DNA from: Hansfordia pulvinata | Taxonomy: Eukaryota; Ascomycota; Sordariomycetes; Xylariales | Assembly: GCA_006538405.1 (NCBI GenBank) | Contig: BJKQ01000013.1 | Span: 62,001-126,000, forward strand | Direction: 5' to 3' | DNA length: 64,000 bases | Part shown: positions 47,512 through 57,746 of the stretch, one piece after another | How the letters are laid out: each line of letters starts with the position of its first letter | Position numbering within the stretch: position 1 is the stretch's first letter | Position numbers and translations under genes: made by a program | The notes under the pieces: model-generated | The model's database searches: none | What the model saw: the letters and a program-made list of their open reading frames with translations, nothing else | Told to the model about the DNA's origin: nothing

Positions 47512-48522
47512 ATGGCCGCTGCCAACCCCGCCCCCTCCGCCAGCCTCGAGCAGCACCTCCTGAGCGTCATCCCCGCTAGCGCCGCCGACTTTCAGGACCT
47601 CCGCCAGTCGGTCCTGCCAGCCTTGATTGACTCCGTCTCCCACATTGCCGACGCTCTGCGGACTACTCAACAGGTCTCCCTCGCCGGCGGAGCTAATGCC
47701 TTTGGCGACGACCAGCTCAATGTCGACGTCCAGGCTGAGAACATCATCCGGGACGCCTTGGCGCGCTGTCCTTCGGTCGTCACCGCCAGCAGTGAGGAGG
47801 ACCCGGTAGAGAGGCAGTCCACCTCTGCCTCGACCAGAACCTCCGATGAGTCCTACACGGTCGCCTTTGACCCATTGGACGGCAGCTCCATCATCGCCCC
47901 CAACTGGACCGTCGGCGCAATCTTTGGCATCTGGCAGGGCTCCACCGCCCTGCGCCAATCCCCGGCCCAGAAGCAGATTGCTGCCATCTTTGGTGTTCTT
48001 GGGCCCCGGACGACCGTCATCGTTGCCTTGCGCATCCCGGGCCAGCGGCCAAGTTGTTTTGAGCTGGCCCTGGGCAGCGACGGCGTCTCCGGCTGTGAAG
48101 TCGTGCGGCCAGAGGTCCGCTACGCAGAGCCGCCTTTCCAGGCTCGCTATTTCGCCCCTGCCAACCTACGCGCCGCCGGCGACGACGCCAAATACATGGG
48201 CCTCATCAATCACTATATCCAGAACAAGTACAACCTGAGATACATTGGGGGCTTGGTCCCGGACATTGTGCACGCGTTGGTCAAGGGCCATGGTGTCTAC
48301 GTCAACCCCGTGACCCCTACGACCAAGGCCAAGCTCCGCCGTCTTTTCGAGCTATTCCCGCTCGCCCTGATTGTGGAATGCGCAGGAGGTAAGGCTGTGG
48401 ACCCTGCCGATGGCTCCAACATTCTGGACAGGCAACTCGAGGACATCAACGAGCGCGCCGGACTCATTTGTGGGACGAGCGAAGATGTCGACTTTGCAAA
48501 GTCTGCGCTTCTGTCTTCGTGA
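47512..48522 (+). CDS. sedoheptulose-1,7-bisphosphatase-like sugar phosphatase (FBPase class I family)
   Basis: Single exon of 336 residues from ATG 47512 in a strong context (GTCGCCATGG). Family markers are the metal-binding FDPLDGSSII (about 119-128), SSEED (93-97), the NWTVGAIFGIW strand, and the late sugar-phosphate region KYNLRYIGGLVPDIVHAL and VNPVTPTTKAKLRRLFE. It is shorter in the middle than gluconeogenic FBPase and resembles SBPase-like proteins of fungi, thought to act on seven-carbon bisphosphates; the exact substrate is not shown by sequence. No targeting signal is evident. An upstream in-frame extension to 47461 lacks a proper ATG. Divergent from the thioesterase gene. Confidence 0.86.
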   Translation: MAAANPAPSASLEQHLLSVIPASAADFQDLRQSVLPALIDSVSHIADALRTTQQVSLAGGANAFGDDQLNVDVQAENIIRDALARCPSVVTASSEEDPVERQSTSASTRTSDESYTVAFDPLDGSSIIAPNWTVGAIFGIWQGSTALRQSPAQKQIAAIFGVLGPRTTVIVALRIPGQRPSCFELALGSDGVSGCEVVRPEVRYAEPPFQARYFAPANLRAAGDDAKYMGLINHYIQNKYNLRYIGGLVPDIVHALVKGHGVYVNPVTPTTKAKLRRLFELFPLALIVECAGGKAVDPADGSNILDRQLEDINERAGLICGTSEDVDFAKSALLSS

Positions 48523-49597
48523 TGGACTCCGGATTGGAGAGTAGCCAAACACTCGCGGTAGATGATGACCATCTACGCGCGGGCCTCTTGCCTCAGAGTC
48601 TGATGGCTGCCCCAGATCGCGATGCACCTGGTCGTCCAGCTCACCTGCTTGCGCAGTGGAAAGTCAGCTGCGCCGTTGCCCGGATATTGGATAGAGACGA
48701 CGGGCGCCTTTGATGCTGTATCGCCACGAGCTGGCGAGATGCCGAAGTGGCTTCTAAACAGCTTTTTACCACATGCCAGCTCTCCGACTACTCCGTGTGT
48801 CGGAATACTGAGTGCTTGGAGGTAATAGCCACTTTAAAGTAATGGCCACATGTCGCGGCCAAGGTTGCGCACAGCAAATGAAAACAAAATTTGCACTCTT
48901 CGGGACTTGAGATGTTCCCCAGACAGATAAAAGTGAATATGCCTGCACATGATTCTCTGCTGATCTGTTCCTAAACATTCAAGATACTACATGGCTGTAC
49001 GACATCGTGCCAGACAAAAATGCCATGCTCATGATGCGCTCGTAAGCCATGATTACCTGTATCACCCTCTCGAAAATTGACCGCTGGGAACGTACAGTAA
49101 CCTAAGAGGCTCGTCTGATCCTGGGATTTATGCTGACAGCAACGCCGCTCATCGAGAGCACAGTAGCACAACGCATCATCACAGGCGCAGCACGTGACAA
49201 ACCGGACCAAATCTCCGGCAGCCAGCCACGAGAGCGCTACCAACACAGCGGAACGCCATTGTTACGTTCGTTCCAAACTGTGCGGACACCCCTCGAGCGG
49301 TTAAACTGGTCCAGCAGAGACGTGGGGATGGTCAACATCGGTGATCCACGTAAAGCGCACCGTGGTTCGTTGACGTCACACTACGTATTGGCGCGGGCAT
49401 ATTAGTACCCATGATTTGGTTGCCCGCAAGGATAACTCTTCCGGCGTTTCTCTACGGTCAACGCTGTCACATCGAGACGATTTCTTCTTCACGAGCACGT
49501 GGACGCGAGCCTTCGGCAGCACCAAAACCGACCAGCTCGGCCTATCTTGCTTCACCCACAACAGAACATACTCGCGGACACGAAGAAGCCCGCGATC
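48523..49597. other. intergenic region
   Basis: About 1.07 kb between two plus-strand genes: 3' region of the phosphatase, then the promoter of the TIM-barrel gene. AT-richer near 48830-48980. No gene seen. Confidence 0.55.
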
Positions 49598-50715
49598 ATG
49601 CCGATCGACTACAAGGGAGCCGCCGTGCCGACATGCTACGCGACGTGCAGCATCGGGCACGACGACCCGGGGCACACGCTGCCGCGCAAGCTCGAGGCGA
49701 TCGCCGCGGCGGGGTTCGACGCGGTGGAGCTCTCGATGCCGGACGTGGTGGCCCACGGGGCGACGCTGCGCGGCGGCGGGCAGGCGGCGCCGGCCGAGGA
49801 CGACTACGAGGGGCTGGCCGAGGCGGCGGCGGACGCGGCGCGGCTGGCGCGGGGCGCGGGGCTCGGGATCCTGATGATGCAGCCGTTCGCGCACCTCGAG
49901 GGGTGGCCGCGGGGCGGCGCGGCGCGACGGGAGGCGTTCGCGCGGGCCGAGGGGTGGGCGCGCGTGATGCGGGCCGCGGGCACCGACATGCTGCAGGTGG
50001 GGTCGTCGGACGCGGACGCGGCCGAGGCCACGGCGGCGGACCCCGGGGAGCTGGCGGCGGACCTGGCGGAGCTCGCGGACCGGCTGAAGCCGCTGGGGAT
50101 GCGGGTGGCGTACGAGAACTGGTGCTGGGCCACGCGGGCGCCCGGGTGGCGCGAGGTGTGGGAGGTCGTGCGGCGCGCGGGGCGGGACAACCTGGGCCTG
50201 TGCCTGGACACGTTCCAGAGCGCCGGCGGGGAGTGGGGGGACCCGACGACCGAGTCCGGGATGGTCGAGGAGGAGCAGGAGCAGGGGGAGGGCGGCGGCG
50301 GCGGCGAGGGGGCTCCGCCGGCGGTGACGGAGGCGCAGGTCCGGGAGAGGTGGGCGCGGAGCCTGCGGGACCTGGCGCGCGAGGTGCCGGCGGACAAGAT
50401 CTACCTGCTGCAGGTGTCGGACGCGTACCGGCTGCGCGGGGAGGAGAGGCTGGCGAGGGAGACGCGGGAGGGGCTGCGGCCGCGGGCGCGCTGGAGCCAC
50501 GACCACCGGCCGCTGCCGTACGACGGCGGGTACCTGCCGGTCGCCGAGTTCACGGCGGCGGTGCTGGCGACGGGGTTCCGGGGGTGGCTCTCGGTGGAGG
50601 TGTTCGACGGGCGCGCTCGGACAAGTTCGCGGGCGACATGGCGGCGCAGGGGCGGCGGGGCATGGAGGCGCTGGGCCGGCTGCTGGAGGAGGCGGGCGGT
50701 CTCAGCGTGGCTTGA
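49598..50715 (+). CDS. xylose-isomerase-like TIM barrel (3-dehydroshikimate dehydratase-like), one single-base break
   Basis: Sugar-isomerase/endonuclease-IV type metal-dependent TIM barrel. The ATG at 49598 opens MPIDYKGAAVPTCYATCSIG. The order of segments matches fungal QA-4-type 3-dehydroshikimate dehydratases: AAAGFDAVELS, LMMQPFAHLEGW, RVAYENWCWATRAPGW (metal Glu), NLGLCLDTFQSAG (metal Asp), IYLLQVSDAY, GGYLPV and GWLSVEVFDG (metal Glu). Near 50607-50620 the frame slips; the expected tail (RSDKFAGDMAAQGRRGME, then LLEEAGGLSVA and stop at 50715) is one base out. One added base gives 1119 bp, 372 residues, the family length. An acidic Glu/Gly insert follows DPTTESG. No other quinate genes are adjacent, so the substrate is uncertain. 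Very GC-rich, more than its neighbours. Confidence 0.8.
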
Positions 50716-51885
50716 GCTGGCGGGCTGAACATAACGTGGCCTCGCCTCTGGCTGCCACTGACGTTGCGGGTGGTCGGGGGCCATCACCGTCGCGGTGCGC
50801 GGGATTTGGATTCCGGGGAGGAAGCAGGAAGCCTGAGGAAGAGGGCCAGGCAGCTGGTGGTGGGATCGAGCAGGAGTCTAAGGTCGTGTTTTGGGACATT
50901 CTTGACACGAAACTTACGAGACAAAGAAGAATTCGACACGTCCGCTAGGCTGTCTCTGGCCTTGCTGACGAGTTTGGTGAGAGAAGCAGGCCGCAAGAGA
51001 GACCACAGCGATATGAGTGCCCCTCCACGAGGACATGCCATGGCGATGCCGAAGACAGCGGCGAGACCCTGTCGAAGCAAGCCCACGTGGGCCGGGTGCA
51101 GCGCATGCGGCGCGATGCGGTGCAGGGATGGGCCGGGGCGGATCCCGTGAGATCCCCCTTGCCGCGGGCGCGTGAGCGGGTAAGTGGGCGAGGGTCTGAA
51201 AGTGGCTGCAGCCATGATCCATTCCATCGCCAACTGATGCGGCACTGGCCCGGTCGGGTGGTGTCGGGTGCAGCTCCGGGGGCGATTGGGGCCCACCATC
51301 TCGCTGGAGGGGGCGCTGGCCCCGCGGGCACCTGCAGTCTTTAGCGGCTCATCAACTGGACTCCAGTGAAGGCGGCAACTGAAGCCCTCCAGGCTGACAC
51401 TCCAGCATGCCCAAACACCCCCGGCCCGGCCCTGGAGTAGCGCCGAGCACAGAGGGGCGCTAATGGCTCGAGCCCCCGAGACTCGCGCGTGCGCCGCTGC
51501 CCAGGTGACGGGCCCGCACCGCCGCAGATGTCCAGACTGCGCTTCCCAGGGCCGCCCGAGCGAGTACTCGTAAACACACCCGCGTCGTCATCGCCACTTT
51601 ATTCCTCTGCCCACCACTGCCGCCCTGTCGCTATACCTTCACCGCACGCCTTGTCGCACGCCCGACTCGACATCCCCGCCGGTGCCTCGGCTCCTCTAGA
51701 CTGCAAACGCCTCGTCCAACACGGTCTCTCATCCGCCTCGATCCGATCCGGGCATTCCACGTCTCACGTCGACATGATCTGAGTCCGACCGACATCAGCG
51801 CCGACACTGCCGGTCCCTGCCTCCCGCCTCCCGTCCAATCCGGATATCCACCGCCTCTCACACTGTCGCCCAGCCACGCTTCGCC
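50716..51885. other. intergenic region
   Basis: About 1.17 kb upstream of the IVY1-like gene, with one TACTCGTA (51565) and a C/T-rich leader (51580-51880). No gene seen. Confidence 0.55.
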
Positions 51886-53472
51886 ATGGCGAAACCACCG
51901 TCCCCGGCGCCCTCTCAGCTCCCCCCGGTCCCCTCATCTCCAACCTACTCGTTCGCATCTACCGCCAACCAGCTTTCCTCCTACAACCTGCCCCTACCTC
52001 CACCCCCGCGACCGTCCCACGCCCTCCTCACAAAGGCCGACCTCGACGCCTCCCAGGATGCCTACGCCGACTTACTGTCCACCGCAAAGGCCTACCGCCA
52101 GGCCATGGCTACCCTCTCCACGGCGGCATCCCAGTTCGGCGCCGCCCTCGAGGCCTGCGCCCGCCTCAAGGAGGCCCGCGCTGAGCCCATCGGCGGCGCC
52201 GCCTCTCAAAACTCGGCTGGCCCTGGCCAAGGCTCCCTCTCCGGCCCAAGCATCCCCATGGGCGCCTCCGTGTCGCCCAGCTTCGCCGCCTCGCCCGCCC
52301 CCTGCACGGCCGACCTGCTCATGAGCGCCAGCGGTGTTCATCATCTTATTGCCAACCACCAGCAGATCCTGTCCGAGACCGTCTACCGCTCCTTCGAGGT
52401 GCCCCTGCTCCACGAGCTCGATCGCTGGCGCCGCGACATGGACGACGAGGACGAGCGCTACCGCCGCGATGCCGCGGCGCGCAGCCGCGAGATCCGCCGC
52501 CTGGAGAAGGAGGGCCTGCGCCTGCACCGCCAGCAGCGCCGCCGCGACGTCGCCCAGTTCCGCGACCACCTCGTCACTCTCACCTCCCATCTCGACGGCC
52601 TGACCACCTTGCACGCCGACCACGCCGGCACCCTCCTTCGCGAGAGCCAGGACACCAGCCTCAAGATTGTCGACGCCAGCTGCTCGCTCGTCCGCGCCGA
52701 GGTCGACATCTTCGAGAGCCTCGCCCGCAAGGGCTGGACCGGTGGCGGGCTGGACGATCTGCTGGAGAAAGGACAGGACCTGTTTGCCAACGAAGACGAC
52801 GGGCTCGCCGCCACCGGCGTCGGCATCACCTTCAACGGCGCCGGTGGCTCTTCCGGGGGCGCCGGTGGCGGTGTCGGCGGTATCAGCGGCGAGGGCGCGA
52901 AGCTTTTTAGTATACTGCCGCCCAGCAGCATCTTGGCCGATTCAGGCTCTGACCAGTCCCGCGGTCGCGCTGGTAATCACGGGCGCGCCGACAGCCTACT
53001 AGTCGAGACGGACCGGTATCAGAGCCTCACTGGAGCCGTCGGCACCGAGCAGCAGCAGCAACAACAACAACAGCAGCAGCAACCGAGGAGCGATCGACCC
53101 TCCGTTTCAGGCGGCGAAGCGGAGAGCATATTCTCCGAGGCCAATCAGGGCCGCGGTGTGCGCCCCTTCAGCCCACAGCCTATCCGGCGCCGCCCAACCG
53201 ACGTCATCATGGACCCGGACACACTACCCAGCACAGACGAGGACGAGGGTGACGACAGGGAGGGCGCAGCAGGAGCAGAAGAAGGAGCAGGCGTCGAGGA
53301 TGACAACGAGACGAGAGACGAGGCAGGGAATGAGGCCGGTGACGACCTCGCAGCAGCCGCCGCCGCAGACGATGGTGACGTAAATTCGCCCTGGAAAGAC
53401 GAGGGCCTGCAAGCGGCGGGCCACAACTCGGATGACGACGACGTTCACCACAGCGATAGCTCCACGGCATAG
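51886..53472 (+). CDS. IVY1-like BAR-domain protein
   Basis: Single exon of 528 residues. The helical core (about residues 50-300) fits a fungal Ivy1-type BAR domain: TKADLDASQDAYADLLSTAK, ASGVHHLIANHQQILSETVY, SREIRRLEKEGLRLHRQQRR and SLVRAEVDIFESLARKGW. Yeast Ivy1 binds phospholipids and the Rab Ypt7 on vacuoles, so a role in vacuolar or endosomal membrane regulation is inferred. The N-terminus is Pro/Ser-rich. The C-terminal third is low complexity: Gly-rich (315-335), a polyglutamine run of about eleven, then an Asp/Glu-rich tail ending HHSDSSTA. The start ATG at 51886 has the context TCGCCATGG. Convergent with NUP53. The family call is from memory of fungal homologues, hence moderate. 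Confidence 0.75.
   Translation: MAKPPSPAPSQLPPVPSSPTYSFASTANQLSSYNLPLPPPPRPSHALLTKADLDASQDAYADLLSTAKAYRQAMATLSTAASQFGAALEACARLKEARAEPIGGAASQNSAGPGQGSLSGPSIPMGASVSPSFAASPAPCTADLLMSASGVHHLIANHQQILSETVYRSFEVPLLHELDRWRRDMDDEDERYRRDAAARSREIRRLEKEGLRLHRQQRRRDVAQFRDHLVTLTSHLDGLTTLHADHAGTLLRESQDTSLKIVDASCSLVRAEVDIFESLARKGWTGGGLDDLLEKGQDLFANEDDGLAATGVGITFNGAGGSSGGAGGGVGGISGEGAKLFSILPPSSILADSGSDQSRGRAGNHGRADSLLVETDRYQSLTGAVGTEQQQQQQQQQQQPRSDRPSVSGGEAESIFSEANQGRGVRPFSPQPIRRRPTDVIMDPDTLPSTDEDEGDDREGAAGAEEGAGVEDDNETRDEAGNEAGDDLAAAAAADDGDVNSPWKDEGLQAAGHNSDDDDVHHSDSSTA
53050..53082 (+). repeat. CAG/CAA polyglutamine run
   Basis: Eleven CAG/CAA codons coding a Gln run inside the IVY1-like protein. Confidence 0.9.
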
Positions 53473-54351
53473 GAGCGGGAGCGGCGATGGGGCGCGGCGG
53501 TCGCGCCGGGGTGGACGGGGGGCCGCAGCTCGTGGCGCGCTGCCGCGGGTCCCGCCTGGAGCGTCCCGCTGAGCCTGCGCCCGCCCCTCGTCGTCCCGCC
53601 GCCGTCCGCGGGGGGCGAATCCGGGCCCGGGCCGGGCTGAACCCGGCGCTGTTCGTGCCTGTCTGTAGAGATAAAAGTGTCTGAGCCCGTCTTGAGCTGC
53701 GGACGCCGCAGCATCAGGGGCGTCGTCATTCAGCCGGTTGCTTTTTGGTGTCGAGGGGAGCAGGCGTTACGGGGCGTTATAACGGACGGATACTACATCA
53801 ATGACCAGAGAGTGAGCGGGGGTTTTTTTGGATGCCGGGCTCATAGACAAACCGTGTGACAAGAGGGGTTGCCTCTTACCGACCCGAGGCCGCGTTGCGC
53901 GAGGCCCCTGGGTGACATTACCCCCGTATTGATAATTGATCATCTTTTACAAAGTGTTACAAATTCACAGCTCGTAGTTCTACTGGAGTGCCTTGGAGGA
54001 TGAGAAGACAGGCAGTCCCGAGCGGCGGGGATTTGGGAAAGAGACTGCCAGAGTTCATTAGTGCAGGAGTAATGCGTCACCTTGCGATTGCTGGCGATAC
54101 AGCATCTCGCTCGCAGGCCGGCCGTGGATGTGAAATCGCAACTGAGCCCGTGGGCTTCTCATATTAGTCTAAACTCGAACACCTCAAACGCCCTACCCGT
54201 GCGCGCAGCCCGTAAAACAAAGCCTCCACTTCTACCAAGCCAGAATGCGGGAAACTCGTCTCGCCGCGAGGGCAGTAAGAACGGACCCCTTAAACCCCCG
54301 CCTTTTTTTGCTCAGCCGCGTCTCTGCGAACCACCGAGCTCGCCCATCACA
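53473..54351. other. convergent 3' intergenic region
   Basis: About 880 bp between the IVY1-like and NUP53 stop codons. The first 200 bp remain very GC-rich; the rest is AT-richer, with possible polyadenylation signals near 53930-53970. No gene seen. Confidence 0.55.
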
Positions 54352-55819
54352 TCAGTCCTCCTTGTCGCCGGTCACGAGGTCGGAGCCGAACAGGCCGAAC
54401 CACAGGTCGAGGTAGAACATGAGGCGCCAGAAGAGGCTGGCGCGGGCGAGGTCGAACTCGCCCGTCTCGTTGCGGGGGACCTCGTTGCCGATCATGGACC
54501 CGCTGAACCACCCGATCAGCGGGATGCGGACCAGCATGCGCTGCATGGCCGTGGCCTGGGGCGCCAGCGCCTCCTCCGCGGGGCGCAGCTTGACGCGGCG
54601 CGCCGAGGGGATGCGCGAGCTGAACTCGCCGCCGCCGCCGCCGCCGTCGCCGCCGTCAGCCGAGGCCGTGCGCGAGGGTTGGTGGCGCGGCGCGGGAGCG
54701 GCGGCGGCGGCGGCGGCGGCGGCTGAGCCCGTGACGGTGGCCGACGATGCGGACGAGGCGGACACGGTGGCGCTGTCGAAGGTCTGGCTGGAAGTCTGAG
54801 AGCCGTAGTTGTCGAAGGGCGTCCGGCCCATGGAGGGCTGGGAGATCGACTTGCCAAAGCCGGAGCCGGAGCCGGAGCCGGCGGACCCGAAGGCGCCGCC
54901 GTTCGCAGGGCCGGCGCTACTGCCCCTCCGGCGGCTCTGGGATGGTCTGCGGCGTGAGCGGAACGAGCTGCTCCGGGACGGGTCGACCATGGCGGCATCG
55001 CCAACCACGTCGATAATGGGGGCGTCCTCCACAGGGGGCATGCCGTGGTAGGGCTCGGCGTAGACGAGGTGACCGAGGATCTTCTGGGGGAGGCGTAGAT
55101 CGCGGCGTCGGCGGCGTCGGCGGACTCGAAGGTGATCTTGATCCAGTGGCTTCCGCCGGCGAAGCGGTTGACCTTGGCCAGCTCGGCAGGGGTGAGGGCC
55201 TGGCGACGGGTGAAGGCCGGGTCGCGGAGCTCGGAGCGGTAGCGGCGCGACTCGACGGGGGGGTCTCGGGGGTAGTCCTCGCAGATCCGGCCGGCGAGAA
55301 GCTCGTAGTGGTTGAGGGCGGCGTACTGGTGGTCGGGAGACAGGTAGCCGCGCAGAACGACCTCGGTGGGCTCGTTGACGAAGCGGGGGGCGTGCTGGGC
55401 GGCGGCCGAGTCGTCGTCGAGGCCCTGGGACTGTGACTTGGAGGCGCTGGGGCGTGCGTGGGACGAGTCGTCGGCCGGGGCGGCCTTCTTGGAGAGGTAG
55501 TCGGAGAAGATCTTGTCGGCGCTCTGCATGGTGGCATCCTCGCGCTTGGGAGGGGCGCTGCCGGTGCGGGAGCGAGATCTCCTCATGGACTTGCCGAAGG
55601 CGCCCGTCTCGGCGACGGCGCGGCGGGTCCGGGGCATATTGGGCTGGCGGTCGCCTCTGGGAGAGTTGTGGGTGGTTAGCCAAAGCAGTGGGGGGGGGGG
55701 GGGGATCGCGGGCAGTGGAGGGCGTACTCGGGAAATATTATGGCGTAGGGGCGCTGGATGCCATCGTCGCCCGTGTAGAGCTCCTCGTCGGGAACATTAT
55801 GCAGGATGAGAGGGCGCAT
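54352..55819 (-). CDS. nucleoporin NUP53/NUP35 (MPPN-type RRM), one single-base break
   Basis: Component of the inner ring of the nuclear pore. Exon 1 (55819-55728) encodes [20 protein letters not shown], typical of fungal Nup53; a 71-bp intron (GTACGC...CCCAG) contains a G15 run; exon 2 is 55656-54352. The RRM-like MPPN domain spans about 128-228 ([20 protein letters not shown] to [20 protein letters not shown], then [17 protein letters not shown]). The C-terminal amphipathic membrane-binding helix is [19 protein letters not shown]. Ser/Gly/Ala low-complexity lies between. The frame changes inside the RRM at a G5 run (55086-55090), between IYASP and KILGH; one added base makes 1398 bp, 465 residues. 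Convergent with the IVY1-like gene. Nuclear-pore genes are essential or nearly so, so a true frameshift here is unlikely. Confidence 0.88.
55690..55704. repeat. G15 homopolymer in an intron
   Basis: Fifteen consecutive G on the plus strand inside the NUP53 intron; on the coding strand this is a C tract upstream of the acceptor. Confidence 0.9.
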
Positions 55820-56928
55820 GGCGACAGATGGAGGCGAAGGGTGGCGCGTGCTGCGCGGGTAGTGCAGTGGTGGCGGCGATGGCGACGACGTCAGAGATAA
55901 TGGTGATCTGTACGAAAAGATTCGGAGTGTTTGGGCGGAGGGGCTGTAGAGACTGTGTGGTGAGGAAGGCGACGGCTAGTGGTGGTGGTGGGAAGTCGAA
56001 GTAGTAGATGATTGAGGTTGAGGTTGGTGGACGAGCCATCAATCAAAATCGGAATCACGAGTTGAAGCTTCCGACGGTGACAGGGGAGACGAGACGGGGC
56101 AGATGCAAACATTATCCCTGTGGTCGTACACAGTACCTCGCCGCGGCCCCTGATAGCCAGACTTTTCACCCAGATGTCGGTAGCGATACGGGCTGGCTAG
56201 CGCGTCCGCTCGGATTAGGTACCGGCACTTGCGCCAATCCATCCGTGCCCATTACAGCCGCATCCGCAGCCCAGCTGCCCTTCTGTCAACGCCCTACGCG
56301 TCTTGCAGTAGCTCTCTCAGATCTCGCATCACCAGAGGCCGCTGTACCGGTACGCGCGCCCGCCTAGGGCTGTCTCTTTGCCCCGGGCAACCGCAACGGC
56401 CCAGTCAATAAATCCATCACCAACCCCATCGTCACTTTAAAAGTTATCCGAAGTCCCTCCCTCTGCCGCGTCTTCCTGCATCCTGCACATCCGATGTGTG
56501 CACCCTTCACGCCCCGTCTCGACGTTCCCGATGAGCGTGCCTAGCAGCGTTTCACTACAAACCATAGTCACGGAATGAGCGGCCCAGCAAAGGCTTCAGC
56601 TCACTCGCACAATGGGCACGCCTTGCCCTGCACGTATCGCAGAACGAACGCAGCTCGCGACAGTGTCGATTCGCAGCATAAAAGATTATTGAACCGCAGG
56701 TCATGACCAAATACGAGTATAGTGCTATCCAGGGATTCAATGTTGTTACGAGGTCGTCCTTAGCATCGCTCGAAGTGTACGCGTAACCGTTGACTGTCAA
56801 TTGCTCGATATACGCGGAAATACGAATCAACACGGAGTTGCACCACCTCTTGCTCTCATTCCACCTCTAGACTCTACTCCGGCAATCCCAACCCGCGAAA
56901 GCCTTCTTCCCATGCTCGTGGCCCATGC
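55820..56928. other. intergenic region
   Basis: About 1.1 kb: NUP53 promoter, one TACGAGTA (56712) and the 3' region of the cupin gene. No gene seen. Confidence 0.55.
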
Positions 56929-57746
56929 CTAAGGCAACCAAGCGTCCTGGAGCTGCTTCTTCTCTCCCTGCGCATGCCCCTCGACGGGGACCGTGTTCGG
57001 CTCCGAGGCCGCCACGAAGGCCACGACTCGGATCCACTCGTCGGTGCGGTTCGTCAGTCTGTATCGGCGGGTTGTCAGCAACCGCCCTTCTCCCTCGCTG
57101 CTGCGGGGCGCTCGTGATCGGACTTACGCGTGCATCATGCCCCTCTGCACCACCGTGTCGCCGGGGTGGCACAGGGTTTCGGTGGTCTCCTGGTAGCTGG
57201 CCTTGTTGTCGGCCACCGTGAAGGCGTCCGGCGGCGTGATGAGGCTCAGCGTGCCGCGCAGCACGATCAGGTAATCGGTCGACGTCGTCCGGTGCTGCGG
57301 GCAGGTTAGTGATTAGGTATCTCGACACGCTGGGGATCGTCGAGATGATCCCTTTCGTCGTTGCGAGCTTAGGGGGCACCCACCATGACGCCCTCCGTCC
57401 TCGGGGCAATGTCGAGATAGTAGAGGTTGAGGCCCCCGGGCAGGACTATGCCGGCGCCCGGCACCTCGTCGAGGGGGATCTCTCCGCTGGTCGGGGGGTC
57501 AGCAGGCGTGGGCTCTTCGCACACAGCTGGCTTCTGCAGACACTCGACTTACTGTCCGTCGTTGCTCGTCGGCACCGCGGTGTGCGTGGCGATCTTGGCG
57601 CGGCCGAAGACGCCCATGAGCGGCTCGGGCTGCAGCGTGTCGACCCTCACCTCGACGCCCGGCTCCGCGTTGGCGGCGGACCCGGCCGCCAGCGGCAAGC
57701 TGGAGGCGGTGATGCGCCGGGGGGCGGGGTAGTTGCTCAGGGACAT
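56929..57746 (-). CDS. cupin-domain protein, four exons
   Basis: Exons 57746-57553, 57486-57384, 57294-57128 and 57058-56929 (194+103+167+130 = 594 bp) join in frame with donors GTAAGT, GTGGGT, GTAAGT, GTAAGT-type signals and CCAG/GCAG/ACAG acceptors; 197 residues. The single cupin barrel has its first motif at MHRTTSTDYLIVLRGTLSLI and its second at CHPGDTVVQRGMMHA followed by TNRTDEWIRVVAF. The first motif keeps the His after the GV(M)HRTTS turn, so a metal site is likely. No signal peptide. Small fungal cupins of this type are often near secondary-metabolism genes, but none are adjacent here. The reaction is unknown. A TATA box lies about 180 bp upstream. Confidence 0.86.

Noticed and set aside
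49376..50506. 376-codon minus-strand ORF
   Set aside because: Antisense shadow of the TIM-barrel gene; Pro/Arg-rich sequence with no motif.
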